From: Euglena gracilis
Taxonomy: Eukaryota > Euglenida > Euglenophyceae > Euglenales
NCBI GenBank assembly: GCA_039621445.1
Contig: CP154957.1
Span: forward strand, 4,334,504-4,398,503
DNA: 64,000 nt
Direction of reading: 5' to 3'
Below, piece by piece: positions 35,202 through 48,791 of this stretch (its first letter is position 1; each line of letters begins with the position of its first letter). A model generated the notes under the pieces. The model did no database searches and was not told the origin of the DNA. It was given only the letters and a program-made list of their open reading frames with translations. A program made the translations under genes and the position numbers.

Positions 35202-36439
35202 GTATTTTTAAGCAATGCCTGAATTTCATCCCCCTTTATCCTTATTGTCATCTTTTTGGCAGTTTTCAGCAAGCAATTGTTGCATCGCCATCCTCTATTT
35301 ATTATGCTCTCTTTACTATTTATTATTGTAACAACTTTCTGGCTGTCAGAGTGAAGGTTTTGACCGGTGGTCAAAACCCAACCTCTGACCCTGGTTCCGA
35401 ACGATTAACTGCCCAGCCCAATCAATCTATCATCCCAATTTTCCACCAAAGTCTGATAGCCCCTCCATTGATTCTTGTACCAGCTCCTTCATTAAAAGTC
35501 TATTTGAAAAATGGATGGAGGGGAAATACGTCTCGGCGAAAATAGGTCGCCACCGGGTGGGCATGATTTCTAATTTCTTTGAAATTTTGCCCAACCACCC
35601 AAAACATCAAGAAAACAGATTCAGTTTTTTCCTGCTCCCCCCCCCATTTTCGTCCCATTCAAACCTGGGATGCGAAGCGCCGAAAACTGGCCATGTGACG
35701 TGAAGGCCCCTGGGTGAATCCACCTTGATCCCCCAAAGTCTGATTTCTTTTTGTTTTTATCACACCCAAAGAGAAGCCACCCTCCCCACCCCCAGGTATT
35801 CCCCACGATGACGAATCATGCTATATATGTTTATAATATATATATATATGTTGTGAATTACAGCCAATTTTGTTATGCCAGAGGGGTCCGGTCAGCCAGC
35901 AGGCTTGCAAGCCTGCAGCTCCCAGCGGTGGACCATCTCCCACGGGTCCACTCCAGTCCGGTGCAGAAGTTTTAATGACACATTGGTGCAAAAGTCCTCC
36001 CGAGTTACTCTATTTTTTTTGCTTTTTTGGAGCAGATTCCACCCACGCATGCACTGACTGCGTTTGCAAGCAATCAAGTCGAGGACAGAGGATCACTCCA
36101 GTGATGTCGGTGTTTTGTGTAGCTGCCGGCGCTGCCCTGACAGCCACAACACAGTCAGGTAAGGGATCATGCAACAGCAATATTGGTGGCGGGTGTCAAA
36201 GGCTGCACTTTGAGGGCCACCCACAGGTCAGATTTGCTAACACACGCAATCCTGCAGCTGCTTAGTTACCGATGGCTACACTTCCTCAACCGGGTTTTTT
36301 GGGATATTTTGGGATATTTAGCATATTTTTTTCCTCCAAAAGTGCCAAAAATGTCATTTTCGTCTGTCCGGGGTGGGATCAGTGCAGCGGTTTGCGCCAG
36401 GCCAAAAACCAGCCATTTTGGCCATGCCGGTGCTTAGAG

Positions 36440-36800
36440 TGACTCTTCCCCCACCCCAACCCCCCAGGGGGTAAGACCCCCCCCCACCCCACCTGGCCCA
36501 GTCAATTATTTAAGCACTGACTCAGTCACCCCCCCCCGGGGGTGACTGGTTTTTTCTGAGTGACTGACTGGTTTTGGGCCCAAACCCCCTCCCCGGGAAG
36601 GAAATTGGCTTGAGTGACCCCGGCACCGAAGGCGCCAGGGAGTTTTTTTTGGCCTGAAATGGTCTAAAGTGACTGGAAAGTGGCAGTTTTCTTGAGTGGG
36701 GGGGGGGGGCAGTGGCTGACTGGTTTCCCAAAAATGAAAAGTGGCTGACTGGTTTTTCGAAGAGTGGAGTGATCCCCCTGCGATGTCAGTAAATTGTATG
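36440..36800. mobile_element. Degraded relative of the ACAATTGCTTAAG element
   Basis: Contains TTATTTAAGCACTGACTC, several TGACTGACTGG words, GGCACCGAAGGCGCC and ends near GATGTCAGTAAATTGTATG, the same order as 6395-6740. Ends are too altered to find a duplication. Confidence 0.55.
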
Positions 36801-36946
36801 TAAAAATTGTATGACCTGGCCTCTTTCCCTGAATGAATCCTGACAAAAGGGTTGCTTCCAATTGCTGTTTGTCAAGCGGTTCAAGTTCTCAAGGTAGTTA
36901 TTTAAAAACATTCAACCAGCACCACAATCTTTGATCTCTTCCTCAG

Positions 36947-36985
36947 CTGGACGTGTTCCACCGAGAGCTTGACATAGATGCCAAA
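36947..36985 (+). CDS. Candidate short exon of block 3
   Basis: A strong acceptor (TTTGATCTCTTCCTCAG) and donor AAA|GTATTT bound 13 codons, phase 0 at both ends: LDVFHRELDIDAK. The other two frames have stops. Phase matches the exon at 38835. No domain in so short a piece. Confidence 0.5.
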
Positions 36986-37064
36986 GTATTTTGCATTTCA
37001 TTTCTCTCTCCACCAATTCTTTGATATTTGATTGGTTGGATTTTATTTGAGTGCAGTTTGTGCA

Positions 37065-38349
<1,285 letters not shown>

Positions 38350-38467
38350 ACGCATGTGTACGTGTATGTGCGCGTTTTTGAGTTCCATGATGCTTTTTTT
38401 CAAGGGTGCACACACCCGCATGCAAACGCACGAGTACACACATGCGCGCGCACACACACATACACAC

Positions 38468-38782
38468 CAGGCTTGCGCTTAGTCGGGTGCCTACCCCACG
38501 GGGGGGGGGTGCTAGGGGCAGGCACCCCATAGCACCCGATCCGCCCCCCCCCCCCCGGGGGGGGTAGGGTTTTGGGGGGTGCCTGCCCCTAGCAGGCACC
38601 CCCCTCCGACCCCGGCGCCGAAGGCGCCGGGGGCCCGGAAAAGGCCATTTTCAATGAAAATTTTCTGGGTCCGGCCCGGACCCCTATCCCCCCCCGGGGG
38701 GGGGTGTGCCTGCTAGGGGCAGGCACCCTATAGCCCCCACCCACCCCCCCCTCCCCCCCCCCGGTCGGTAAGCACAAGCATG
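38468..38782. mobile_element. hAT-like element, GCTTGTGCTTAG type
   Basis: Starts CAGGCTTGCGCTTAGTCGG and ends GGTAAGCACAAGCATG. An exact 8-bp duplication ATACACAC (38460-38467 and 38783-38790) flanks it, though the target is a CA-rich repeat. The interior contains CGGCGCCGAAGGCGCCGG and GCAGGCACCC words shared with 25854 and 43856. Confidence 0.8.
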
Positions 38783-38834
38783 ATACACACACACACACAT
38801 ACACACACATACACACACACAATATTGTGTCAAG

Positions 38835-38951
38835 CGCCGGCTATGCCGCTGGCAAACAGACCACCCATATGCCAAACCCCCAGAAGAGGAGTTGGCACTG
38901 CTGCAGAAAATCCGCCCACCGAGCACCTTACGGCTGCCGGCGTTGCCCAAG
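38835..38951 (+). CDS. Exon, Glu/Leu/Pro-rich
   Basis: Thirty-nine codons, phase 0 at both ends, from TGTGTCAAG to AAG|GTCAGC. It encodes RRLCRWQTDHPYAKPPEEEL, then ALLQKIRPPSTLRLPALPK. The HPYAKPPEEELALL stretch superficially resembles the loop of TALE homeodomains (HPYPxxxEKxxLA), but the WFxNxR recognition helix is absent in the next exon, so I do not call it a homeodomain. A shorter form from the AG at 38883 keeps the frame but not the phase. It joins 36947 and 42896 in frame. Confidence 0.52.
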
Positions 38952-39999
38952 GTCAGCCCGCCCTTCCACTGTGGGGTCTGGGCCAGGGGTCTGAGTCCGA
39001 ATTTTTTGATATAAGAGAAGAGGGCGTCCGGGGTCAAGGTGGGGTGGTTGGGCACATTTGGCCATCCAGGGGGTCCGAACCACCTGCCAATGGGCGGAGG
39101 TTGAACCGCCCCATCTAAATGCCCCCATTTCAGTGCGCATTGCCCAAATGTTGCGCAGTGCCCAAATCAGTGTCACACCCCCGAGGGACCGAAATTGAAG
39201 TCCAAAAAAGTGCGCACCCCACAAAGAATCCATTTGTATTGAACCGCTGTTGGGTGTGCCCAAATAAGAATCACACCCCTCAAGGTCTCTGAAACTTCGG
39301 TCCGATAATGTGTGCACCCCATGCACTTAAATGGGGGAAGTTACCAGAAAGGTTCGTTTTTATTTTTGGTGCATTTTGTCAGAATTTTTAATACATATCA
39401 GTGTCGCACAGGGCCCCCTCCGCAAAACCACTGCACATTGCCCTGGGGTTCAGACCCTGCCCAACATCTGGGGGGGGGGTCCAGACTCCCCCCAACCACC
39501 TGAACCCTCGGGGGAGGGGGTTATTGGAACCCCTGCAACCTGCCTCAATACCGACGGACTTCCCAAACATCCCTGATGGGGGAGAGGGGGTCCAAGGCTG
39601 GAAAACGGCCGCTGTCGGGGGATGATGGCTCGAACTCTGGTCTGGAACATAGGTGGTGGTGATTAAAAATGAGAATAACAGCTTTTTGGTTGGTGATAAT
39701 TTTTTTTCATTTTGGTCACGAAGTTGCTTTTGCATTTCAGCAAGAGAGGTTTGACGATATTTTATTTGGTGTTTGTCTGGCGATGTCTCTATCTGTGCCA
39801 GATTCTTCTGAAGTCTTTACTTTAATTTTCACAATCATGTGCACCCATGTGTACTCTTTGTGCAGGCTGCATTCCGCGTTGTGTTCCAGTTCTTACGTAT
39901 CTACCCAGAAAGTATGCGCATTATCTTCATATCTGAGGCTGCAGTGCTGTGCGGTGTTTGCACAACCATCCGCCACCAGTCCCCAATCCCCATGCTTTT

Positions 40000-40440
40000 A
40001 ATATTCTCAAAAATTCTCAAAGTGCCTTAAAAAGTCTTAAAAAACCTTAAGAACGCCTTAAACATCCTTAAAAACTTTTGAAAATTTTCGCCTTAAAAAC
40101 AAATAATGCCTGATGAATGAGGCTGCTGGATTGAATGCACAGCGCCCATTTCCCATGGGCGGTCAAAGAGCCGTCTGGGCATCGAACCAACGTCGGTCCA
40201 GGTTAAAAGACAAAAAGTCCAATACCCATCCTTTGAGGATAGGCAATGTTTAGCCAGACCATAATCAATTTTCCCCCAAAATTGGCTTGTTTTGCCGAGA
40301 TTTTGCAATTTCTTTTTGCCCGAAAGTGTAAAATTTCCAGGACAAGTTTTTGAGGTTTTTAGGGGTTTTTTAAAAAGGGTTTTTAAGGCACGTTGCCCAA
40401 AAAAATTTTAGGGTTTTTAATAGTCTTTTTAAGGTGCTGC
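40000..40440. mobile_element. TTTAAGG-terminated repeat (copy 3)
   Basis: The left end has repeated CCTTAAAA words and the right end TTTTTAAGG words, with GGGCGGTCAAAGAGCC and ACCAACGTCGGTCCAGG inside, as at 12305-12665. Confidence 0.55.
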
Positions 40441-40449
40441 ACATGCATG

Positions 40450-40619
<170 letters not shown>

Positions 40620-41403
40620 CAGTGTGGCAAGTAAATTAACAATACATATACATATACATTTCCACATACACAAACAGTGTGGCAAGTAAATTTTCAGACC
40701 CAAGTGCCAAGTAATTTTTCAGACCCCGAATAAATCGAAAAAAAGTGATGGCACCCCACACTCCACAGTACCATCCGGAATCGCCTCCCAGAGTTGAGAG
40801 CAATGTTGGAGGGGTGCTGTGACAGGCAATTGTGACTGCTCAATGCCCGATTGCACCACCGTAATATTGCAGAACAGCAGAAATACAATTTGTCATCCAG
40901 TGTTATGGATGAAAATTTCCTGTTGCACAGGTTTGCACAAACAAACGAGGACATCGAAATGGATCGCCTTTGGTGAATTTCATTGGACTTCTCAGACACA
41001 GAATTTTGGTGAAACTGGTAACCACATCCGCTGTGAACAGTCCAAGAAAACTCAATTTGAGAACCCAGCAAGGAAAAATGTCTGGGGAGCCCATTTCAAG
41101 CTGTCAACCCCTCTCACGCCACCTGGACAGGCAACTGTGCACGGAGCAAGCCTGATTCTAACTGGATTGCAGTGAATGCGGTTTGTCAAATCCGTCTTTT
41201 TCCAAAATGATGTGTCCAAAAGGTGTCATTGGGCACTGAGCAGTCACAATTGCCTGTTAAAGCACCCCTCCGCCATTGCTCTCAACTCTGGGAGCGATTC
41301 CGGATGGTACTGTGGAGTGTGGGGTGCCATCATTTTTTTTCGATTTTTTCAGGGTCTGAAAATTTACTTGGCATTTGGGCCTGAAAATTTACTTGCCACA
41401 CTG
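40620..41403. mobile_element. Tc1/mariner-like palindromic element
   Basis: Inverted ends CAGTGTGGCAAGTAAATT and AATTTACTTGCCACACTG lie between TA dinucleotides. A second left-end copy starts at 40675. From there about 180 bp of the left arm are nearly the reverse complement of the right arm (to about 41215), including the word CCACAGTACCATCCGGAATC. TA targets and this end type are typical of Tc1/mariner. No intact transposase is visible. The element sits inside a TATATG tract. Confidence 0.75.
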
Positions 41404-42155
<752 letters not shown>

Positions 42156-42895
42156 AAGTAAATGACAATTTAAAAATAATGCCTGATGAGCACAATGAAC
42201 ACGCACACGTGCAGATATTTGCGCAACATGCTCTGGAGTTAGTTCTTGCCATATCCTCGCGCTGAGTGGGTACCCCAGTGAGGGAGGTTCCCCCTTGTTC
42301 CGATTTCTTGCACCACTTGAAAGGAAGTAATATTCCAAGTACCTCCATCCCCCCCCCTCAGGAGCGTGCTGGCTGGAGACTCCCCACGTGAAATTATGTT
42401 TCATGCACGTACACGTTATGGAACACCCCCCTATTTGCATGCAAATTTGTCTCCTCTGAAGTTGGCCTCGGGCGATCTTACCCCCGCTTTTTTTTGGCGC
42501 TTCGGCCTGTCTATCGGCGCATGGCTTGCCGAGATGCATCCTGGGAGTACAAAAGGAATCGAAATGCAACTTGCATTTTCGCACTTTTTTGCTTTTTTTT
42601 CTTATTTTTTTGCTTTTGCATCCTTTGAGGTGCCTTGCCGCATATTCTATGCTTTTGGATTATTCAAAAATTTTGATTTTAATCTCAGTATGAGTCGCTG
42701 CCGTTGGCCCAAATCTACAAAAAAAATATAAAACGTAATAAATGACGTAATAAATGATACCCTCCCCCGGGCACGTGGCCCAGCCAAGATGAAGGCAAGG
42801 CTGGGAGCCAACTTTGGGAGCCACGTTCGCATGGTAACGCATTTCCGTGTTTGACTTGCTGATTTTTGTGTCATTGTGAATGTTGGTGTTTCCAG

Positions 42896-43060
42896 CCGTC
42901 CCTCCCCTCCTGCAAAGCGATGATCGAGGACCTGGCTGCCATCGACCGGGTGCTGACCACAGAGCCACTGGACAACGGTCTGCCGGAGTACCCGACGCCC
43001 GTCGACGTGCTGCAGCGGCTGGGGGTGCTGCGGGCCGCCCTGGAGGAGCACCGTGCGGAG
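42896..43060 (+). CDS. Exon of block 3, helical
   Basis: Fifty-five codons, phase 0 at both ends, from GTTGGTGTTTCCAG to GAG|GTGCCC. It encodes PSLPSCKAMIEDLAAIDRVL, TTEPLDNGLPEYPTPVDVLQ, RLGVLRAALEEHRAE. The end is a probable amphipathic or coiled-coil helix. It joins 38835 before and 46829 after in frame. Third positions are GC-rich as in the other exons. No named family is recognised. Confidence 0.68.
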
Positions 43061-43855
43061 GTGCCCCCCCCCCAGGCTGGAAGCACACATGGATGTTCAC
43101 GCATGTTCCACACATCATTGTGTATATTAATATCATCATTATTATGAAATATCATTATGCAGATTTTCTTATCTATGTCATATTATGTTAATATTATTAC
43201 ATTCCGTTATTGTTTCTATTTCAATCTTTTTAATATCATTCTTGTTAAATATTACTTATTATATCAACATTATGCAATTAACATATGAACATTATAAATG
43301 CTTCATGTGATGATGACGACGACGATGGTGACAGTTACACATACCGGTCAATATTGTGAACAACAACCACCCCCACCATAACGACCGGTCGCAGGTTGCA
43401 GGTTAGGGGTGGGGGTCGCTGAGCTTTTATCCCTTCATGGGTAAGAGCGAAGCTCACCCCTGGGGGAAAGGGAGGGTCGAACCCCCCCCCCCGCCCTCCC
43501 CCCCCCCCCCGCGGGTCGGGGCCACCAGGAGAACCGGCGGATTATCACCATGATCCCGGCTCCGTTCCCGGATTTTTTTTTTCAGTCGCGAGCGACTGGA
43601 TTTCTAGTTTCCGAATCACCTCTGTTTGGTGATTCGGAAACACCAAATCCGAATGTTTGGTGTTTCCGAATCACCAAACATTCGGATTGGTTCCAACTCC
43701 CCGCCAAGCCCAAGTTATTCATGCGCGAAGGGGTCCAAACTGGGTAGGATTGGCCCCCCCCACCTTTGGACTCTGCCATTTCGCCGGGGTCCCAAAATCG
43801 GTCAAAATATCGATTTTTCCAAAATATCTCGAGAAAACGTACATTATTTCTGGAA

Positions 43856-44089
43856 CAGGCTTGTGCTTAGTCGGGTGCCTACCCCACGGGGGGGGGGGGT
43901 GTTAGGGGCAGGCACCCCATAGCACCCGATCCGACCCCCCCGGGGGGGGGGGGCCTGCATTTTCAATGGGATTTTTCTGGGTCCCCCCCCCTGGACCCCT
44001 ACCCCTCGGGGGGGGGGGTGCCTGCTAGGAGCAGGCAACCTATAGCACCCACCCACCCCCCTCCCCCCCGGTCGGTAAGCACAAGCATG
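43856..44089. mobile_element. hAT-like element, GCTTGTGCTTAG type
   Basis: Starts CAGGCTTGTGCTTAGTCGG and ends GGTAAGCACAAGCATG. Flanks TTCTGGAA (43848-43855) and TTCCGGAA (44090-44097) match 7 of 8. The interior is mainly C/G runs and AGGCACCCCATAGCACCC. Confidence 0.82.
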
Positions 44090-44952
44090 TTCCGGAAGTG
44101 TCCCACTGGCGAAATGTACCCTCGGAGGGCCTCTATCGCCCCCCCCCCATTCGCCGTTTTGGCTGCCGACACGCCTGGCCCGTGTTTCGGCGCGCTTTTG
44201 CGGCCCAAAACGGCCATTTTGGAGTGTTTTTTGGGGCTGTTTTTGGGCCAAAAAAATCGGGGTTTCCAAAATATCTCGACAATGAAGCAAAATCAAAGAA
44301 AATGTCCGGAGAGCAATAACGAAGCGCTTGGAATGCCCTATCCAACCATGGTTTATTTTTCTCCTGACTCTTCGTGTAGCCCGAGTTACGGCCATTTTTC
44401 GGCCAATCTTTGGCCCATTTCTGGCAGTTTTCGGAGTTTAAAAAATCGATGAAGCAAAATCAAAGGAAATGTCCGGAGACCAATTGAAACTCGAAATTGA
44501 AACCCTAGGAACGCCCTATCTAACAGAATTTTGATTTCCCCCAACTCCCCACCTAGCCCGAAATATGGCCGATTTATGGCCCAAAACAGTGTGGCAGTCC
44601 TGCGCCTTGGCCGTTTTCAGCCCTTTTTGGGGGTCGAAAAATCATTTTTTCCCAAATTTTCTCAAAAATGGTGGGGAATCAAAGGAAATGTCTGGAGACC
44701 TAAATTGAATAATTTGAAGCCCATAAAATGCCCTGTCTAACAGTATTTTACAGTAGGGGACATAAATAGTGGACGCTCCGTCAGACATAAATAGTGGGAC
44801 ACCTAAATTTTTTATTTGGGGGACAGACATTTTTGTGAGCTGCGAAGTTGTTGAGGACCCAGATATAATCAAGGTGTTTCAGGTTGCCGCCCGCACATAT
44901 AACGGTTGCCCCGCACCACCCAACGGATGGCGAAGGGCTGTGGGTGCGCCAA

Positions 44953-45239
44953 TTAATAGCGCGTGGGGCCTCCATGAGCCTCGAGCACAGCAGCAAGGCG
45001 GCTGGGCATCGATGCATACAAGACACGAATTTCCGTCGGCATGATTTCAGAAAACGCATGCTGCAGGGCTGCCCAGGGGCAAGATGGAACCCCGTCCCAC
45101 TGCGTATGCAGTACAACATCATGGCTGCAAGATGAGGGCGTGAAGATGCTGAACAACGGAGGGCAACGAGCCAGAGATGCTCAACCGGGTTGAGGTTGGG
45201 GCTCATCGGGGGCCAGAAACAGACCTCATTTTCTCCCAT
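44953..45239 (-). pseudogene. Tc1/mariner transposase C-terminal fragment, left arm
   Basis: On the - strand the motif CFWPPMSPNLNPVEHLW is the conserved Tc1/mariner catalytic-domain stretch around the last acidic residue (SPDLNPIExxW). After a change of frame it continues AALQHAFSEIMPTEIRVLYA then SMPSRLAAVLEAHGGPTRY, the usual SMxxRxxAVIxAxGGxTxY carboxyl end. It is broken by at least one frameshift and lacks the N-terminal two thirds. Confidence 0.8.
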
Positions 45240-45364
45240 GGTGGCAGGTCAGCGTTTCTCTTTCAGGGCGCGCCGAAGTCAACATGCCAGGGGTGTTCGC
45301 TTTATGGATTGCATTGAAGAGTGACACATATTCTTGCAAGCACTCACGCACACACACACACGCG

Positions 45365-45405
<41 letters not shown>

Positions 45406-45636
45406 GCACGCACACATGTGCGCATTTCTCTGGATGCCATTTCAAATATTTCCGAGGCCCTGCACAGAATTTGAATGTTTGGAGGAAACCAACGAGTGAG
45501 TGGAAAACGTGAAACAAAACCATCGAGGAAAAGAAGTGGGTTTCAAAGGGAGCCGCATCGAATAAGCTTCTTGGTCGATGCTGGACATATCTGGGCTAAA
45601 TGAAGCGCAGGATTCCTTGGTACCCCTTGGCGGGTC

Positions 45637-45864
45637 TGTTTCTGGTCCCCGATAAGGCCCGACCTCAACCCGATTGAGCATCTGTGGCCGGTTGTCCTCC
45701 ACAAGCTCAACGGCTGCGTGTTTGCGAACCAGAATGACCTCTGGGCAGCCCTGCAGCATGCGTTTTCTGAAATCATGCCGACGGCAATTCGTGTCTTGTA
45801 TGCATCGATGCCCAGCCACCTTGCTGCTGTGCTCGAGGCTCATGGAGGCCCCACGCGCTATTAA
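45637..45864 (+). pseudogene. Tc1/mariner transposase C-terminal fragment, right arm
   Basis: Seventy-five open codons to a TAA. Starts CFWSPIRPDLNPIEHLW, then LHKLNGCVFANQNDLWAALQ and SMPSHLAAVLEAHGGPTRY. It is the mirror copy of the left arm with several substitutions and, unlike it, has no frameshift in this part. It lacks everything before the third catalytic region, so it cannot be an active enzyme. Confidence 0.85.
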
Positions 45865-46828
45865 TTGGCGCACCCACAGCCCTTCGCCATCCGTTGGGTG
45901 GTGCGGGGCAACCGTTATATGTGCGGCAACCTGAAACACCTTGATTATATCTGGGTCCTCAACAACTTCGCAGCTCACAAAATGTCTGTCCCCCAAATAA
46001 AATTTTAGGTGTCCCACTATTTATGTCTGACGGAGCGTCCCACTATTTATGTCCCCTGCTGTAATTTCCCCGCAACCCCCCGCCCAGCCCGAGTTACGGC
46101 CATTTTTTCGGCCGATTTTGGCCGTTTTGTACAGTTTTGACCTGCTTTGACTTGGCCGTTTTCGGCCATTTTTTTGAGTGAAAAAGTCGGGAAAAAATTT
46201 AAGAAATTTTGGTCCAAAACCATGCTTTTTTGACCTCCCAGACCCGGAAAAGCTGTTTCTGGGCCGAAAATGAGCGTTTTTCGCCCCCCCCCCCCGACCC
46301 CCCGGCCGCCAACCTGGGTCAAAACCGGGTCAAAAAAAGTCGAAAAATTGAAAAAAAAATTACCCGAAACGATGTTTTTTTGGCTTCCCGGACCCGGAAA
46401 CCCTGTTTTTGAGCCGGAAATGAGCGTTTTTCGACCGATGGTGTCTGTGTCAAAAACAGGTCAAAAAAGTCGAAAAATGGGGGGGGATAATTTAAAAAAA
46501 AGCGAAATTTGCAATGCTAGTCTTTTCTAATGTCCATTGCGTGCAGCCCCATTAAGAGCTCAGCATTATTCAAAACCTGGTCTAACGACACGACAAAGGG
46601 GAGGAGGTAGTGTTTTTTTTGAATTTTGCACATTTTTTCACAATTTTTTTGTTTGTGCTCCACCTCCTGGTGGAGGTGGAAGAAAATACCAGAAACACCT
46701 TCAGCCATCACTCGCTTCGGGAAAGCGCCCACAGGAGACAGGGATTCGTGACGATCATCCCATTGCGGTTTACCCAGGGGTCACAAGTAATTGTCTCAGC
46801 AGCCTGCCCCTCCCCCTCTGTATCTCAG

Positions 46829-46924
46829 CTTCGATCGACATTTGCGGAGTATGCCGCATCGATGTGTCTACCCAAGGCAGCCGCTCACCCAGAGCGAAAC
46901 CGGCTTGAAGCCCTCATCCAGAAG
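46829..46924 (+). CDS. Exon of block 3
   Basis: An excellent acceptor (CCTCCCCCTCTGTATCTCAG) and donor AAG|GTACAC bound 32 codons, phase 0 at both ends: LRSTFAEYAASMCLPKAAAH then PERNRLEALIQK. Probably helical. It joins 42896 and 47952 in frame. No family is recognised. Confidence 0.66.
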
Positions 46925-47699
46925 GTACACGTTGCCATGCCGTGCCATGTGTCACCTTTGTGTGTGTTTTTGTGAAAGTGTTCAAATTGAGCTCTGAAAA
47001 TGAGAAACATGAAGGGAAATCAGGAAACGAAAACGCTTTAATGGCGTTTTAAAGTTTTACAGTATTGTGAATTCCAACGTTTGTGTCTTCTTGTTCTATT
47101 GCTTTCTGTGGGATCGCTGCATCTGTTTTCATGGTTTTTTTAAACGATTTAAATAATTTGTTGGACAATATTGAAGTAAGATTCAGAGCATAGGGAGTTA
47201 AATTTGGGGGGGGAGGTGCGAGCGGTTTAAGAATTGGAGAGAAATTAACATGTGAGTGTGGAACTCAACTTACAGACGCCCCTCCTGGGGGGTTGGGTGT
47301 TTTTTTTCAGGATAACTGAGTGGTTTTGGCACGGACCCCCTCCCCTTGGTTGGGGTGAGAGGGTTGGCAAAAACCGTTGCAGTGACCTGGCACCAGAAAT
47401 TTCTTTGGTTTTTTTTCATTTTTGTGGCCTTGACTCCAGAGTGGTCAACCCCCCGGGGATTTATTACTGACTGGCCAGGGGTCGGTTAAAGAAATATTGT
47501 GTGGGCACGACCCCAGCACGCTGTGCAAAGTGACTCGGACGAAAGGCAAAAAGGTCCTGCATAGCCGGAAAGGCTGGGGAACGTCCAGCTTCTCTCAGGG
47601 CAGGCACCCAACGATGCTCGCCGGCTGAGACTTTGAGGATTCTGTACCAGCGTCGAGGGAAAATGAAGTACGGTGATTTTGGTTGAAGCCTCAGGGGGG

Positions 47700-47815
47700 G
47701 GGGGGAAATTGATATCCGCAATTTTTCCGCAATTTCCGCAATTTTCCGCAATTTTCCGCAATTTTCCGCAATTTTTCCGCAATTTCCGCAATTTTTCCGC
47801 AATTTTTTCCCATTT
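47700..47815. repeat. CCGCAATTTT decamer array, left block
   Basis: About nine tandem units of CCGCAATTTT/CCGCAATTTTT/CCGCAATTT beginning after GATATC. A matching block lies at 48108-48192, on the other side of the exon at 47952. Confidence 0.9.
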
Positions 47816-47951
47816 TTTTTCCCGCAGAATTTTTTTCCCACCACCGAAGATGGAAGATGCAATGAGTTCAAGCCATTCTTCAAATGGATCAACAGGTGTG
47901 CTATTGTGGTTTGTTGTTTTTTTCCCCCCAGTTTACCAATTTTTTTCACAG

Positions 47952-48038
47952 GTGCACCACTGGTTACAGAATTGGGTGCGTCCTACCTGTGCAAAGAACA
48001 TCAAGCGTGTTGATTTGTGCTCGCCTGCATCGACATGG
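47952..48038 (+). CDS. Exon of block 3
   Basis: A strong acceptor (CCAATTTTTTTCACAG|G) and donor TGG|GTGTTG bound 29 codons, phase 0 at both ends: VHHWLQNWVRPTCAKNIKRV then DLCSPASTW. It joins 46829 and 48792 in frame. It is flanked on both sides by CCGCAATTTT arrays. No domain is recognised. Confidence 0.6.
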
Positions 48039-48107
48039 GTGTTGCGGTGTTCTGAACCTCACAATTGAAAATTTTCTAAGTCTCCTCAGACAGAAATGTG
48101 TATACCC

Positions 48108-48192
48108 GATATCAATTTTTCCGCAATTTTTCCGCAATTTCCGCAATTTTTCCGCAATTTTTTCGCAATTTTTCCGAAGGCCTCCGATATCA
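48108..48192. repeat. CCGCAATTTT decamer array, right block
   Basis: About six units between two GATATCAATT words. Same decamer as 47700-47815. Confidence 0.9.
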
Positions 48193-48404
48193 ATTATTCC
48201 CCCCCCCTGTTGAAGCCCAAACATGTGGGCTCGATTCCACCACTCCGAATTAGCCAAAAACTGCTTTTCTGAAGCTGTTGATTGATTGATCCCTGAGGGG
48301 TGTTCCTCACTCCTCATCTTGGGGAGGTCATACGTGGCCGCGCATTTCCAGACCAGGCTCCAGACCCCCTCCCCCGGAGGGACGGAGGGTGGATGGGTGG
48401 GTGG

Positions 48405-48680
48405 CAGGGGTTTTTTTTAGTCTTGGACCCCCTCCCCTGGGGGGTAGGGTGGGTGGGTCCTTGGACCCCCTCCCCCCCGGGGGGGGGAGCTGGGCTGGTG
48501 GGTATATCTTTTCCGGCGTCAAAGGCGCCGAAAATTTTGAAAAAGGTGCTATTTTTAGCATTTGGGCAAAAGTGAGTGGGTCCCCCGGGACCCCCCCCCC
48601 TCCCCCGGGGGCCCACCCCTGGGTGTGGGTGGGTGGGTGCCGACCCCCTCCCCCCCCCCCGGTCTTAAAAAAAAACCCTG
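48405..48680. mobile_element. hAT-like element, CAGGGGTTTTTTTTAG type
   Basis: Begins CAGGGGTTTTTTTTAGTCTTGG and ends GTCTTAAAAAAAAACCCTG. An exact 8-bp duplication GTGGGTGG flanks it (48397-48404 and 48681-48688), though the target is low-complexity. The interior has CCGGCGTCAAAGGCGCCG and C/G runs. Relative of 33623-33934. Confidence 0.72.
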
Positions 48681-48791
48681 GTGGGTGGGGACCTCCTCCC
48701 CTCCCAGGGGTATTAAAAAGAAGCCTATTCTGGACAGTCCCCTGGAGGTTCAGAACAAATTTTAGAATCATTTTTTCTGTGTGTGCTGCAG

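Larger units (their letters stand above)
44751..46061. mobile_element. Inverted-dimer Tc1/mariner element with two transposase tails
   Basis: The ends CAGTAGGGGACATAAATAG and CTATTTATGTCCCCTGCTG are inverted and flanked by TA. The left arm (44751 to about 45235) is largely the reverse complement of the right arm (about 45640 to 46061), and each arm holds the C-terminal end of a transposase reading outward. The centre contains a CA/CGCG microsatellite. The N-terminal DNA-binding part and first catalytic aspartates are missing. It lies in the intron between exons 42896 and 46829. Confidence 0.85.

Noticed and set aside
36123-36158. Possible exon between TTTTGTGTAG and CAG|GTAAGG
   Set aside because: The splice sites are good, but no reading of its 36 bp leaves in phase 0 as the next exon requires.
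45442-46017. - strand frame of 191 codons
   Set aside because: It is antisense to the right-arm transposase fragment.
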